Source: Alectoria sarmentosa
Lineage: Eukaryota; Ascomycota; Lecanoromycetes; Lecanorales; Parmeliaceae
DNA length: 64,000 nt
NCBI GenBank assembly: GCA_009733775.1
Contig: WOGZ01000058.1
Coordinates: forward strand, 1 to 64,000
Direction: 5' to 3'
Shown here piece by piece: positions 36,001-48,825 of the stretch (the stretch's first letter is position 1; every line of letters starts with the position of its first letter). The translations under genes and the position numbers were made by a program. The notes beneath the pieces are model-generated. The model was not told the DNA's origin and ran no database searches. It saw nothing but the letters and a program-made list of their open reading frames with translations.

Positions 36001-39000
36001 ATGTTATATTTGTTTTTATATAAAAGATCGTTATAAAGACACAGCTAAACGCATTTATTTTTCGAAATATAATCTTAATTGAAAATAATGTTATTAAATT
36101 AAAATTTAAACAGATTTCGTATATGAAATATATAATAATTTAACGCATATTCGAAAAAACCAATCGAAAAATTAACGCATTAATGAAAATTATTTTTAAT
36201 CGTCAACGTTAAAAATATCGATTTATTAATTAATTGACCGTCATCAAAAAAAAATTAAAAATTCAATATTACGAACGTATTAAAATCACAAAAATCTTAA
36301 AATCTAATATTTTATCGTTTTCATTTATATACTTCATAAACGATTTCGACCTTTATCAAAATATATATCGAAATTTAATTAACATTTATTTTACGACTTC
36401 AACGTTAACATTATTAAAATAATAATGTATTAAAAATGTGTTTTTCATCACGCTTGACTCGCATAATTTTTATTTAAATAATATCATCGAAGTTTTAATT
36501 AAAAAATTTCGAATATTTGAAAAAAATTATAAATTATAAATCAACGACGATATCAAAACGATTTAAATTCTTATTTTAATATTCATAAACGATATAAAAT
36601 CGTAACAAAAAGCGATTGAATTTCTAAAACTTATTGCGAATCTATTTTATAAAATATATTACGCAAATCAAAATATGAAAAATAATATAAATTTCAATAT
36701 TTATTATCACGATCATTATTATCATCAAACGTTATATTAAAGAATTCATAATGCGTCAATAAAAATAATTTAATAAACGAATCATTTTCGATAACACGAT
36801 TTAATAACAAAACCTTCGACGTTATAAATAATAACTTTAACTCTTAATTTGATTATAAATCGATCAAGCGATTCCGCACATAACGAATTTATAAATATCA
36901 TCAAAAAAATTATATTCATGTTATATAAAGACATTTTTATTAAATAAACACTTAAAGACTTCACAATTCAATTTCGCGCATTTTCATTCCCCTTTAATTA
37001 AAAACGCATATAATTCCCCACAACGCATATGAAATCTTAAATTATATTAAAATATGCGAAAGCTTCGATTATCATTTCGATATTATTACGAAAATAATCG
37101 TTTCGCTTATCTTATATAAAAATAAAATATAAAATTATTTTAATAACGCAAAAGCGATATATTACAAAAAAAACAATTAACGAATAAATTATTTTGTTTT
37201 TAATTCAAATCGTTAAAAGTAATAATTTAATTATCTTTATAATTTTAAGCGTTCAAAAACGAATTACGTTATCTTTAATTGTTTTCGAAATTAAATTAAA
37301 ATTTCAAATAATAATGAATATAACAATGACAATAACGAAAAAGAAAATTAAATAAATCAAAACAAAAAAGATAGAAAAAGAAAAAATTCGAATAACATTC
37401 TCGAAAATGAAAAATTAATTTAACGTTACAATAAATTAAACAAATTAAATAACATTCAATATTTTCAACATAAATATAAAATCGATATTATCAAAAACAA
37501 TTATCGAGAATAAAATGATAACTCTTTTAAACGTTCACGCAATTTTACACTTCTCAACTTTAATAACGAAATACGAATTATTTTAAAATATCAACACTTT
37601 ATTAAATAAACGAATACATAAATAAATTTTTCTTTTATTTATCTTTAAATAATTAATTTTATCATTAAATAAATTGCTTTTTTTAAATTCTTTAAAATCA
37701 TGATTTTTTTCATCAATCATCGCAAAGTCGAACGTCAATTTCTTATAAAATCTTGCATTCAAAACACGATTAAACTTGCTTTACAAAAGACTTTTAATGT
37801 TATCAATTTCGACATATTCAACGCTCTTTAAAAATTATAACAAAAGTGTTTTAAATTATTTCAAAATCTTTCATTAAACTTTATCCCCGTTTATACAAAA
37901 GATGATAAAAAATTTCAATAATACGTCGACGATAACAAATATATCAATCCGTTCATATATAGCAAAATTTTAAATTAGATTATTCGCTTATAATATTTTT
38001 TAATCAAAATGAATACGATACGCGTTATAAACGATTTTTTTGTAAAGTTTTAAACTTCTCTCATAAAATACGAACATAAAACATTCACATTTAATTCGAA
38101 ATCTTTTTATTAATTTAATCAATTCAATTTTCAAAATTCGTGAATGTTCTTTTTTAAATGCGCATTTTTTATGTTAATAACTATTTAATTCATTATTTAA
38201 TCGCATTTTTTATAAATAAGATAATTTCATTTATATGCACGATACACGTTTCACAAAACGTTTATATACATAAATTTTATAAATCTTTTCGCATTATTTT
38301 AATCGAGACTCGAAAAAACGCATTTTATTAAAAATGAAAAAATTGCGCTTTATTATTGAAAATAAATGAAATCGATTATTTAATTTATTATTACTTAAAC
38401 TTATAATAAAAAAACGCACGATTAATATATTAAAAATATCTTCAAAATGAATATAAATAACGTCGATTAAATAAAGAGAAATAGAATCAAATGAATAATG
38501 AATGATACTTTACAATTAAGATGTTCAATTTTCGTAATCACATAATGTAACGACGTCGATAAAAAAAAATACAATATTAGATTTCATTTATTAATAATAT
38601 TCAAATTTATCTCTCATCTTAAATAATCTCTATTTAACGTTAATCTCGATTACGTTTTATTTAAAAAAAAAGAAATTAAATATTTTATGATAATAATATC
38701 GATTAAAATTATATAAATTTAAGATTAATTAAAATAAACGTGATAATTGTTATATAATAATTAATACGATTTTTTAACATTTAACGTAAATATTTAAATT
38801 AAAAAGTTTAAATATTGAAATCGTAAAGTTATAATTATAAATATTAAAATATTTCGTTAAAACGTTATATATTATATATAAAATCAAGATAAATTTATTA
38901 TGTTATACGAATTAAGCGTATTACGTTTTATATATTTTATTTTTATACATAATAATTATATAATACTTTTTATAATTTATAATAAATATTAATTATTACT

Positions 39001-42000
39001 TTATCAATAATTTACTTTAAATATATTTTAAATCTTTTAAAGTTTTATTAATAATATAATTACACGTTAAATATTTATATTATTTAAATTATAATCGAAA
39101 ATAAAAAGTTATATTAAGTTTTTAAAATATGTTGAACAAAAATAAATTATATTTTAAAAAATAAGTTTATAATTTATGATTTATAATCGTAAATTAATTA
39201 CTTTTATTTACGATTACAATAAAATTGAATTAACGATATTATAATTAATAATATATTTAATTTAATTTAAATTAATAATAAAATTTAAAAATAAAGATAA
39301 TAATTTATAAATAATAATAAAAATATAATTAAATTTAAATTTAAATTTACTTTTAATAAATTTAATAAATAAATTTTTAAGACTTTTATAATATAATATA
39401 TAAAAATTAACGTTAATTTCTTTTAAAAAAAATTAAAGTGTTAATTTAATTAAATTAAAAATTAAAAATTAAAAACATTATAATTAAGAAAATGTAAATA
39501 TAAAATCTTTAAATTAATAAATAATTAATAAATAATAATTAACAATTTCACGATTTTTTATATAAAATAATAATTTAATTTTAAAACAATTTCGAAATGT
39601 TTTAAAATATAATTTTTTCCAATTATATAATATATATTATATATTATATATTAAAAACTTTATTAAAACTTGTTCTTGAAATTATTATCATTTATTATTA
39701 TTATTATTAATATGAAATTATAAACGAAATATTAATATTAACATTTAAAGATTTTAAATTATGCTCGTATAATTCGCATTGCGTTAAAAATAAAAAATTT
39801 GAAAACGTTAAATTAATGCGCATAAATGCAAAATGTCAAAAATCAAAACTTCATTAAATTAACATTTCAATATCACATATCAAAATTAATTTATGCGAAA
39901 TTATTATTCAAATTTATTATTTTAAAATTTTCACTTTTATAAAAAAGAATTATATTTTAAAATGTCTTATAAAAAAGATTTGAAATGATAAAAACATCGA
40001 CGCGTGATTCTGTTTTATCAATTAAATAAAATTATCAAATTAAATATCGAATTTAATTAAATGAATAATTAATCACTAGATTTTCCTTTGCATTACTCAT
40101 TAATCGAATTATAAATTTAATAATATTTTGAAATTTAACAACTTCAACTCGCTTTTTCTCAAATTTTATAATTTTCGTTTTTAAACAATTAACGAATCGA
40201 ACTTTAAATTTAATAATGTTTTATAATTTAATAAATTCAACTCGCTTTCATTTGAATTTTGCGATTAACATTAAAAAATGTCAAGTTTTACTATTATTAT
40301 ATATGAACGTGTATTGTTATCGCAATTTTATTTCAATGTTTATTTTATAATATTTCTCAATTTATCTTCATTTATCTTCATCGATATTTATTCATCTTCG
40401 CATTTTTTCTCATTTTTTCTTATTTATCCTCATTCATCTTCTTATTCATTTTTATTCATTTTTATACAAAATCATCTTTAACAATATTCTCTTTTTCTCT
40501 TCATTTCGTTTTGCTTTTTACATCGCATTAATGTTTTTGATATATCTTTACTATTTTCGCGAAATGTTTATCGCTATTATTTTTTTTTAAAGTTATTTTA
40601 TAAAATGCTACGTTTATGTTCGTTATTCTCTTTATTCTCTTTGCGCATTATAAGATTTATAAAATGCAACTTTATTATTGCAATGAATCGATAATAAAGC
40701 GTTTTAAACATTTGATAATAATAATAAAGAATATATACAATCGTAAGATCGTGCGTTAAAGATATAAAATTATATATTCAATATTTCAACATAATGAAAA
40801 CGATAAAAGCTTATATTTTTAACATCGCGTAAATTTATTAATTATATAAAATAACGAATAAAATAAAATTAAAATATAATGATCTATTTATGATTTTATT
40901 TCAATTGAAAATGTCGATGAAATTATGAAATGTACGAATTTGAGTGTGTGAAAATGTGATAATGTTAAAGAAAATGTTTAATATGTGCGATGCTCATGAT
41001 TTTAAAATCTAAAAATCTAATAAATAACACTCTTATAACTTTATGTTCAAGATGTTAACTTTAACAATTTCGCGCCTCGCGAAAAGTCTTTAAATTATAA
41101 AATGTATTTTAAAATAAACATTTAAGACGAAATTGAAAAAGCTCGAACATTTAAAAATTTAAATGTTTAAAAATTAACGAATAAGATAAATTCAAAATTT
41201 CGATAATATAAAATTCGAAAATGAAAAATTGATTTTAACGAGAATATATAATTAACTTTAAATGTTGCGCGTTTATAATGAATAAATTAACACTTTTATG
41301 AACTACGAGATATGTTAATCAAAACATATAAAAAAATCACGACCTTAAGTTATCATAAATGTGTTATAAGTTTTCATAATGATTATAAATGAAAAATGAT
41401 TAATTAAATTTCGATTGCATATTTAATTTTTCAAACGCGTTATTATACGCGCAATTAAAAGATATACGCACAACGCTGTAAACATACGTATAACGTTATA
41501 AACATACGCGCCTTAAATCGAAATAAACACTTAATACTTTATCGAGATTTATGATATAAATTATATGTGTTAAAATTTAAAAAAATCGAAAATTAAAGCG
41601 ATGAAACGATAAATAAAACGAAAATCATTTCGAAAATATTAAAAATAAATTATTAAAAAGATCAAAATAAAATCTTATTTAATAACGATATTTAAAATCA
41701 AATTAACGTATTTGTTTATAAAAACGTTAAAATTTATAAAATTAAAAAAAATTGAAAAGAGAGAGCATTAAAAAAAATAACATTATAATAAAATGTTTCG
41801 CAATAATTAATTATATATCAATATTCTCTTTTCATCACGCATAATAACATCTCACTCTTTTAACGTAATCTCGAACGCATTATTATTAATTATTAATTTT
41901 CTCTTTTTTACATTCGTCAAAGAAAACGCCTCTTTATAATCTTTTTATTTTAAATTCAATACTCTTCATTGCATCAAAAAACCATTTTCTCAATATCGAT

Positions 42001-42710
42001 ATACGTTTTCATTCTAAAAATACAATTTAACAAAGCGTTTAATCTATTGCGAAATTGAACGTGCGATTCTTTAATCGCGACATTAATGATAATGAAAAAA
42101 ACGCGACATCAATGATAACGAGAAAAAAACTCTTAAACGCAAAATTAAATTTAAATTTGAAAAAGAAATATGAAATTTGAATAATTCAACGAATAAATAA
42201 TATCATTATTTGAAATAATAAAATCAATCATCTCGAGCTTCTGCGCAAAGAGCATTTCATAATTTAGATTTTTATCACGAAAACGTAATTTATATAACAC
42301 ATATTTGATGAGAAATGCTCTCAATAAAATCGCAACATGCTTTCTATTTTTTGAAATTTATATCCTAAATACGAATCGCATTATATTTTCATAATGATTT
42401 ATGAAATAATAAATTATACAAGCAAGATCATGCTCAAAAATGTTAATGTTTATATATAACTTATTACACATAATGTGATCGCATAATATGCTGTGATTTA
42501 TAACTTACGCAACGAAAACATTTAATGTTAAACATTTATGAAAATACAAATCTTTTGAATTTAAAAGCATTTTAAATTCATATCTTTTTATGCTCGATAA
42601 TGATTATTAAAAAACATCTTGAAAATTAAAAAGCATATCAACAGATCTGCGTATACAAATATCACCTGAATTTGACATTATTAATACTCTGCGTGAAATC
42701 AAAATGCATC
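30030..42710. repeat. 12.7-kb gene-free AT-rich block (RIP-like isochore)
   Basis: The whole block is dominated by A and T, with TA-rich words throughout and G+C almost confined to short CG-containing words. The longest frames are under about 75 codons and are Lys/Asn/Ile/Phe-rich, as expected by chance at this composition. I found no recognisable reverse transcriptase, integrase or transposase, no intact terminal repeat and no tRNA. In filamentous ascomycetes such blocks usually are transposons mutated by RIP and packed as heterochromatin. Some are centromere cores. Both edges are fairly sharp: the right edge lies about 300 bp before a V-ATPase gene. Confidence 0.8.
33365..33416. repeat. 14-bp tandem repeat carrying four ACGCGT motifs
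   Basis: Three full copies and a partial fourth of a unit close to ATTACGCGTCGCGA follow each other without gaps, differing at one or two positions. Each contains ACGCGT. It is the most G+C-rich spot that I noticed in the surrounding AT-rich block. Confidence 0.85.
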
Positions 42711-43012
42711 ACGAGATTTGTTACGGGGAATCATGTTAAGACCCTCTCCACAGGCTTACATAAACCCCCCTGCCGCCCTTAAAGTATTCCTGACACCTCA
42801 AATCGTGGCGTCTTGGCGTCTTGGCACCCTGCCTCAAGCGGCAAGGCGACGATAAGTAATGTTCCACTGAGATACCCGGCGCAGTATTCTAGAGCCCATC
42901 TCACGACCTTTACCATCGATACAGTCCGCTTTAACCAACTGACCACACCCATTTCCCCGTTGGCGCTCGCCATCTCCGTATCTACTGCGTCGCCCATCAT
43001 CGCCTCGTCACC
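42711..43012 (+). promoter_or_regulatory. Promoter and leader of the V-ATPase f-subunit gene
   Basis: Balanced composition resumes near 42711. This interval of about 300 bp is all that separates the AT-rich block from the start codon at 43013, so the promoter must lie within it or extend into the block. No TATA box is obvious. Confidence 0.5.
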
Positions 43013-43527
43013 ATGAAGCCCGTCGTCTCCGCCCTCAACGCATGGAGTTGGTGAGCTCTCTCCACTTTCTGCTGTTGATACCAACAGAAGACTGATCGTG
43101 TGTCCCGATATAGTGTTGTTGTCTCTGTCTTCGCAATCATAATCCTCTCTATCATCGGCGGTCTGTTCAGCGTATGTCGCCCGCTTCCTTCGGCTCTGCT
43201 ACAAATACATCACAATTCCAGGAGGGCTACAATTGCTGATTTTCACGTTTTACTAGGCCAACCATCATAGCATGGTGGGCAGTACGAAAGACCCAGCGGA
43301 TGGAAAAGCAGTGGCTGGCTCGGTTTTTGCGGCTGTTGTTGTCTATGCGGTATGCTACACTCCGTCGGAGCTTCTGAATGGGGCTTGGATTCTGGAAATG
43401 GCCTTGTCCAGTGGTTGAAGAAGCAAGCTGACCGTGTGGCCTGACACAGGTTTTCCTTGTCTTTTGCGGTTTCCAGGCATACTTACATGTTCGGCAAAGT
43501 AGGAAGGGTGCCATTACACTGAATTAG
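43013..43527 (+). CDS. V-ATPase subunit f (RNase kappa-like; yeast Ypr170w-b homologue)
   Basis: Four small exons, 43013-43050, 43114-43171, 43257-43349 and 43450-43527, give 88 aa. The frame is kept at every junction. Two membrane helices are visible: V-V-V-S-V-F-A-I-I-I-L-S-I-I near residues 14-30, and a second ending V-F-L-V-F-C-G-F-Q near 60-74. Between them is an N-H-H-S-M-V-G-S-T-K-D-P loop. This pattern matches the yeast 85-residue Ypr170w-b protein and animal RNASEK. These are now known as a small subunit of the membrane (Vo) sector of the proton-pumping vacuolar ATPase. The C-terminus is short and basic. The family match is from memory of conserved motifs. Confidence 0.85.
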
Positions 43528-43889
43528 ACGGCTGTGGAGGATTACATGAGAGGCTGTGATCTTCCGCGTAAGGAATAGGCGCTTTAATGGCTATGTACAG
43601 GTTGGGTTTCTAGAATGACTCTCTGTCGACGTAGCCCGCTGGACAAGAGTTTGCGGAATTGGCTCATTGGACTGGACAGATGAAACAGAGATGATGAGAG
43701 CGCTGGGCTATGCTCCAGATTCTGCATGCTGGTGCGCATCCCTATGCTCCATTCGCCTCGCTATGCCAGAACTCGACGCCAGAGATGCCTTGATAAATCG
43801 GACTCCAGCAATGCATTAATCCCAGCCGAAGCTCGGGATGCATGATTCGTCTTTGCATTTTCCTTTCTTCCTAATGGTCATAGCAATCG
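43528..43889. other. Convergent 3' intergenic region
   Basis: These 362 bp separate the 3' ends of the V-ATPase f gene and ELP3. No gene or notable structure is visible. Confidence 0.6.
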
Positions 43890-45635
43890 TCAGTCTTCGT
43901 CGCTGTCGTCCGTGCTCTCCTTGTTCTCTAGTATCTTTGACATATAGGGGCCCTCAAGGGTGTACCCGAGCTTCCCATAGTAAGATCGTACTCCAACGCC
44001 AGAGATAACACTGATCTTTTGACTTCTGTGCTCGTCTCTCGCAATCCTTTCAGCCTCCTCCATCAGCAGCGTTCCGTATCCTTGATGCTGGAACTTCCTG
44101 GGGTCTCTCGAATGCACTGGCACAGCCAATCCATACACATGCAGCTCCCTTACCAGACTCGTTGGTTGAGATTTCAGCTCCGGTCGAAATGTGTGTGTGC
44201 TACTGCACTTTCGCAGGCGTAGCAATGCAATCAAAATATCTTGCTTCGGATCCTCATAAGCTAAAAAAGTCTCCCAACCTCCGTTGGCAGCGTAGTCTCT
44301 TCGTACTAGCTCGACTTGAGAAGGACGAATTTTGTTCTTAACTTCGTTAATGCCTACTTCGCGTGTCCGGACGTCTCGACATGTAGTGCCAAAATCCTTC
44401 ATGCGACTCAATGCGAGTTCTCGAAGATTCCCATTCTCGACACCAGAGGTTACCAAGGGCATTGGAATGTCTCGCTGGACTCGGTATATTCGAGTCCATG
44501 GGGGTACAAGGGCTAGAATCCTGGCTACCAGGTCTATTAGTGCATTTGGTGTGTAGTTCTTGTATCTTCCTGTCCGCCACAGCTCGTACAGTCCCGTACC
44601 TCGAATCACCAGTGTCGGGTATATTTTAAGGCCATCCGTTCGAAAATCTGGGTTCTCGAAGTATTCTTGGAACTGATCAAGGTCCCGCTCCATACCCACG
44701 TTTGGCAGATCGGGCATCATATGACTGACGACCTTGAAACCTGCATCCTTTGCCAACTTGAAGGTCTCTGCTACTGATGCAACAGTGTGGCCTCTGTTGG
44801 TATCTCTTGCAACATCCTCATAAAGTGACTGCACACCAATCTCCAGCCGTGTGCAGCCGTACCGAAGCATACTGCTCAGATGCGGGTCCAGACAGTAATC
44901 AGGCCTCGTCTCAATTGTAATTCCAACACACTTGATGTTGCTCATTTCACCGGCTTCTACGGCTTCATCAACGTTACTCCCTTGATACCCACTCAATGCA
45001 TTATGTAATTGTGATATGAATTCGTCACGATAATCCTCCGGTAACGACATGAAAGTACCTCCCATTATTATGTACTCGACCTTGTCCACACTGTGGCCCA
45101 GTGATTTGATCTGATCCACTCGGCCTCGAGCCTGCTCAAATGGATCATAGCGAGCTCGTATTGCCCGCATTGACGTTGGCTCATAGCCAGTATATGACTG
45201 TGTGGAATACTCGAAATCCGAATCAGGACCACCAGGACAGTAAACGCAGATATTGCCGGTATAAGCAATGTGTGGACATCGATGGGGCTTGCACATGACT
45301 GCCACCACTGCAATACCAGAAGATGTCCGTATTGGCTTCGCTATCAGCTTTGGCAAAATGTATTTCTTGTAATGCTCGGGCACAGCTGCTATTATGGCTG
45401 TTAACGGAGGCTGGTTGCTTAGCCTATGTTTTTTTGCCATTTGACCTCTCAGACTGTTCAGATTGAGGTCTTTCTTTGGCGCAGCTTCATCCTGCTGGGC
45501 TTCATGATCCTGTATCAAAGCACTAGCAATGTCTGAGCACGCCCTCATGTACCGCTCGTTCTCCGGCGGTAGCTTCTCATTTTTGGATAACTTAACTTTG
45601 GTCACCGCCGGAGCGGTAACGGTCTCTGTGGCCAT
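43890..45635 (-). CDS. ELP3: Elongator complex catalytic subunit Elp3 (tRNA uridine modification)
   Basis: A single exon encodes 581 aa, slightly longer than yeast Elp3 (557). Elp3 joins a radical-SAM domain to an acetyltransferase (GNAT) domain. As part of Elongator it builds the cm5U34 side chain on wobble uridines of cytosolic tRNAs. The iron-sulphur motif C-x9-C-x2-C is visible as C-P-H-I-A-Y-T-G-N-I-C-V-Y-C around residue 125, followed by the tightly conserved E-Y-I-I-M-G-G-T-F-M-S-L-P. The C-terminal GNAT segment carries the acetyl-CoA loop Q-G-Y-G-T-L-L-M. The tail is acidic (D-D-S-D-E-D). The intronless structure contrasts with its neighbours. It shares a 203-bp divergent promoter with LSC1. 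Confidence 0.97.
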   Translation of the reverse strand: MATETVTAPAVTKVKLSKNEKLPPENERYMRACSDIASALIQDHEAQQDEAAPKKDLNLNSLRGQMAKKHRLSNQPPLTAIIAAVPEHYKKYILPKLIAKPIRTSSGIAVVAVMCKPHRCPHIAYTGNICVYCPGGPDSDFEYSTQSYTGYEPTSMRAIRARYDPFEQARGRVDQIKSLGHSVDKVEYIIMGGTFMSLPEDYRDEFISQLHNALSGYQGSNVDEAVEAGEMSNIKCVGITIETRPDYCLDPHLSSMLRYGCTRLEIGVQSLYEDVARDTNRGHTVASVAETFKLAKDAGFKVVSHMMPDLPNVGMERDLDQFQEYFENPDFRTDGLKIYPTLVIRGTGLYELWRTGRYKNYTPNALIDLVARILALVPPWTRIYRVQRDIPMPLVTSGVENGNLRELALSRMKDFGTTCRDVRTREVGINEVKNKIRPSQVELVRRDYAANGGWETFLAYEDPKQDILIALLRLRKCSSTHTFRPELKSQPTSLVRELHVYGLAVPVHSRDPRKFQHQGYGTLLMEEAERIARDEHRSQKISVISGVGVRSYYGKLGYTLEGPYMSKILENKESTDDSDED

Positions 45636-45838
45636 GACTTCGTGTGAAGAATGGGCTGGAGGCTGTGAAGCAGAAAAAATCTTGGTGACTCGATATTCAA
45701 AGCTTTATGCCGGGTTCAAATTGAGGGGACCGCTAGCGCGCCGCTGGAGCTTCACGGCGAGAACCCTCATCTTGGTCCAACCTTTTATACCCGTTATTCT
45801 GGGAAGCTGTCCGTCTTGCCTTTAGCCATCTCGTAGCG

Positions 45839-47063
45839 ATGCAGGTCTTCAGCCGCCGTACGGCTGGCGCCTTGCAAGCTGCTGCCAGGAGGCAGGGCTA
45901 TTCGACTGCAACCTCAGGATATGCTGCAACAGCAGAGAACCTCCGCATAAACAAAGATACCAAAGTCATCTTCCAAGGCTTCACTGGCAAGCAAGGAAGG
46001 TTCGTCATCAGGAACGTAAATTTGGCTCTAGAGTCTGCTAATGGTTGCGCAGCTTCCACGCCCAGCAGGCCATTGAATACGGTATTTACTAGGTTGAGAT
46101 CTGGGACAGAGCAGGGGATTGATGGGGTACAGGAACCAATGTCGTTGGTGGCACAAACCCAAAGAAAGCTGGAGAGACACATCTGGGAAAGCCAGTGTTT
46201 GCCAAAGTTAGCGATGCTATCAAGGAGACAGGAGCAACTGCGTCCGCTATCTTCGTCCCGTAAGGAACCTTTCTAGATTCTATCTACACTCTATGCAGCG
46301 AGCATGAGACTGATACAGTCACTAACAATCTATCAGACCGCCATTGGCCGCGGCAGGTATCGAGGAAGCTATCGAGGCAGAGATGCCCCTTATCGTTTGC
46401 ATTACAGAAGGAATCCCCCAACATGATATGGTCCGCATTACCGACATCCTGAAAACCCAAGGCAAAACGAGATTGGTGGGACCCAACTGCCCCGGTATAA
46501 TAGCTCCGGGCCAATGCAAGATTGGGATCATGCCAGGCTTCATCCATAAACGGGGACGCATAGGGATTGTGTCACGGTCTGGTACTCTCACATATGAGGC
46601 TGTCAATCAGACGACACAGGCTGGTCTCGGTCAATCGCTGGTCGTTGGTATTGGAGGAGATCCTTTCTCAGGCACAAACTTCATTGACTGCTTGAAAGTG
46701 TTCTTGGAGGATGAGGAGACAGACGGTATGATCATGATTGGCGAGATTGGAGGGTCCGCGGAGGAAGACGCTGCAGACTTTTTGAAAGCAAACAATACAT
46801 CGAACAAGCCCGCTGTAAGCTTCATTGCAGGTATATCGGCACCACCCGGGAGGAGGATGGGCCACGCAGGTTTGTTGATTCCCGGTCTCTAACCCTCACA
46901 ATCTATGCTTACCCAATCGTTAGGCGCTATCGTGAGCGGCGGTAAAGGAGGCGCAGATTCGAAAATTTCTGCATTGGAGGCTGCTGGAGTCATCGTTGAG
47001 CGCAGCCCGGCCGCTCTGGGCAAGACATTGCATGCTGAGTTTGTAAAGCGGGATCTGATCTGA
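45839..47063 (+). CDS. LSC1: Succinyl-CoA ligase alpha subunit, mitochondrial
   Basis: Five exons, 45839-45999, 46053-46081, 46133-46259, 46337-46869 and 46924-47063, encode 329 aa. Exon 2 is only 29 nt. The enzyme converts succinyl-CoA to succinate with formation of a nucleoside triphosphate in the TCA cycle. The alpha subunit binds CoA and carries the phosphorylated histidine. An Arg-rich amphipathic presequence (about residues 1-25) fits matrix import. Visible motifs are the CoA-binding Q-G-F-T-G-K-Q-G, N-P-K-K-A-G-E-T-H, the segment G-P-N-C-P-G-I-I and the phospho-His segment G-H-A-G-A-I-V-S-G-G-K-G, which is assembled across the last intron. The length equals the yeast protein (329 aa). 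Confidence 0.96.
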
Positions 47064-47393
47064 TGCTTTTGGGGAAGAGCATGCCCATTTTTCCCTCTAT
47101 TCATCCCTCCTCAGCCTCCCCATCTGTGCATCTAGCTGTTGCGTCTTTCTCAAGCGTCCCATCCAGATATTTACCGCCACACCTGGCTCGATTCACCGTG
47201 TAGACCCTATTTCCCCCCTTTTTATGTAGACCTATCGGTAAATCTAGATCAAGAGCAACAACTATCACGGAAGCTGCATCCAGACATATATTCGGTCTAT
47301 TATTGCTGAGCGCAAATGCACGTTTTGGGCCTAGGGCAAGAACGTTTGTCAACGTTGGACCAGCAAGACCGTCTATCCACACCATCATTTAAG
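47064..47393 (+). promoter_or_regulatory. LSC1 3' flank and APM4 promoter
   Basis: These 330 bp lie between two genes in the same direction. They must hold the LSC1 terminator and APM4 promoter. No specific site is recognisable. Confidence 0.45.
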
Positions 47394-48825
47394 ATGCTAT
47401 CCGGTATTCTCGTCTTCAATCAGAAAGGCGAGAATCTCATATTCCGCGCCTTTCGAAATGACTGCCGCCCCCGGCTCGCAGACGTCTTCCGCATCCAGGT
47501 CATCTCCAATGCACAGGTCCGCTCTCCGATCCTCACCCTCGGATCGACGACCTTTAGCCATGTCAAACATGAGAACATATACTTAGTGGCGATAACAAAA
47601 AGTAATGCCAATGCGGCGCTGGTATTCGAATTCTTGTATCGACTGGTGGGACTGGGGAGGGGCTACTTTGGAAAGTTCGATGAGGAAGCTGTGAAGAACA
47701 ACTTTGTGCTGGTCTACGAGCTCTTGGATGGTGGGTGATTTCCACCAAGTAAAGATGGTTATAGAAATAGCTGACTGATGTGGTTTGCAGAGATCTTGGA
47801 CTTCGGATATCCTCAAAATACAGAGACGGACACGCTGAAGTTGTACATAACCACGGAAGGGGTCAAGTCGGAACGAACAATGGAGGACTCGTCAAGAATC
47901 ACAATGCAGGCTACGGGCGCCTTATCGTGGCGGCGATCAGATATAAGATATAGAAAGAACGAAGCCTTCGTGGACGTGATAGAAGACGTGAACCTCTTGA
48001 TGTCAGCCACTGGAACAGTCCTACGAGCGGATGTCAATGGCCAGATCGTCATGCGTGCCTACCTCTCCGGAACCCCCGAATGCAAGTTTGGCCTCAACGA
48101 TCGGCTGCTACTAGACGGAGACAGCCTTTCTGCGCCCTCAGGAAATACAGCAGGTACCAAAGCTACGAAAGCAGCTGCAGGCAGTGTGACGCTTGAGGAT
48201 TGTCAATTCCATCAATGCGTCAAGCTGGGCAAATTTGATGCCGACCGCATCATCTCATTTGTACCACCGGATGGCGAATTTGAACTCATGCGATATCGAG
48301 CTACGGAAAACGTCAACCTGCCCTTCAAAGTCCACGCTATTGTCAATGAGGTCGGCAAGTCAAAGGTCGAGTATAGCATCGCCATCAAAGCCAACTACGG
48401 CAGCAAACTCTTCGCTACTAATGTTGTAGTCCGGCTGCCCACGCCGCTGAATGCTGCGAGGATTACGGAAAGGGTGTCCCAGGGCAAAGCTAAATATGAG
48501 CCCGAGCAGAACAATATTGTTTGGAAGATACCAAGGTTCTCAGGACAGAGCGAATATGTTCTTTCTGCAGAAGCGTCTCTGACTTCAATGACAAATCAGA
48601 AGACTTGGAGTAGGCCACCATTGAGTTTGAGCTTTTCGCTTTTAATGTTCACGAGTTCGGGTCTACTGGTGCGGTATCTGAAAGTGTTTGAAAAGAGTAA
48701 TTATGGGAGCGTGAAGTGGGTGCGGTATATGACACGGGCTGGTAGCTATGAGATTAGGTACGTGCCATGCTTACACGCTGGCTATGATCTATGGGTTTTG
48801 GGATTAACGTTCCGATAGGTTCTAA
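47394..48825 (+). CDS. APM4: AP-2 clathrin adaptor complex, mu subunit
   Basis: Three exons, 47394-47730, 47791-48757 and 48819-48825, encode 436 aa, the usual AP-2 mu length (about 435). The mu chain links endocytic cargo with tyrosine-based signals to clathrin at the plasma membrane. The N-terminal longin-like domain (about 1-140) reads F-N-Q-K-G-E-N-L-I-F-R and V-F-R-I-Q-V-I-S. The linker follows F-G-Y-P-Q-N-T-E. The C-terminal mu-homology domain (about 170-436) includes W-R-R-S-D-I-R-Y-R-K-N-E and S-F-V-P-P-D-G-E-F-E-L-M-R-Y-R. It ends Y-E-I-R-F, with the last Phe and stop on a 7-nt exon after a 61-bp intron. Resemblance to AP-2 rather than AP-1 or AP-3 mu rests on these motifs. Confidence 0.95.

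Noticed and set aside
36234..36422. Lys/Asn/Ile-rich frame in the AT-rich block, considered as a transposase or reverse transcriptase remnant
   Set aside because: I could not match any ordered set of catalytic motifs. Frames of this length and composition are expected by chance at this A+T content.
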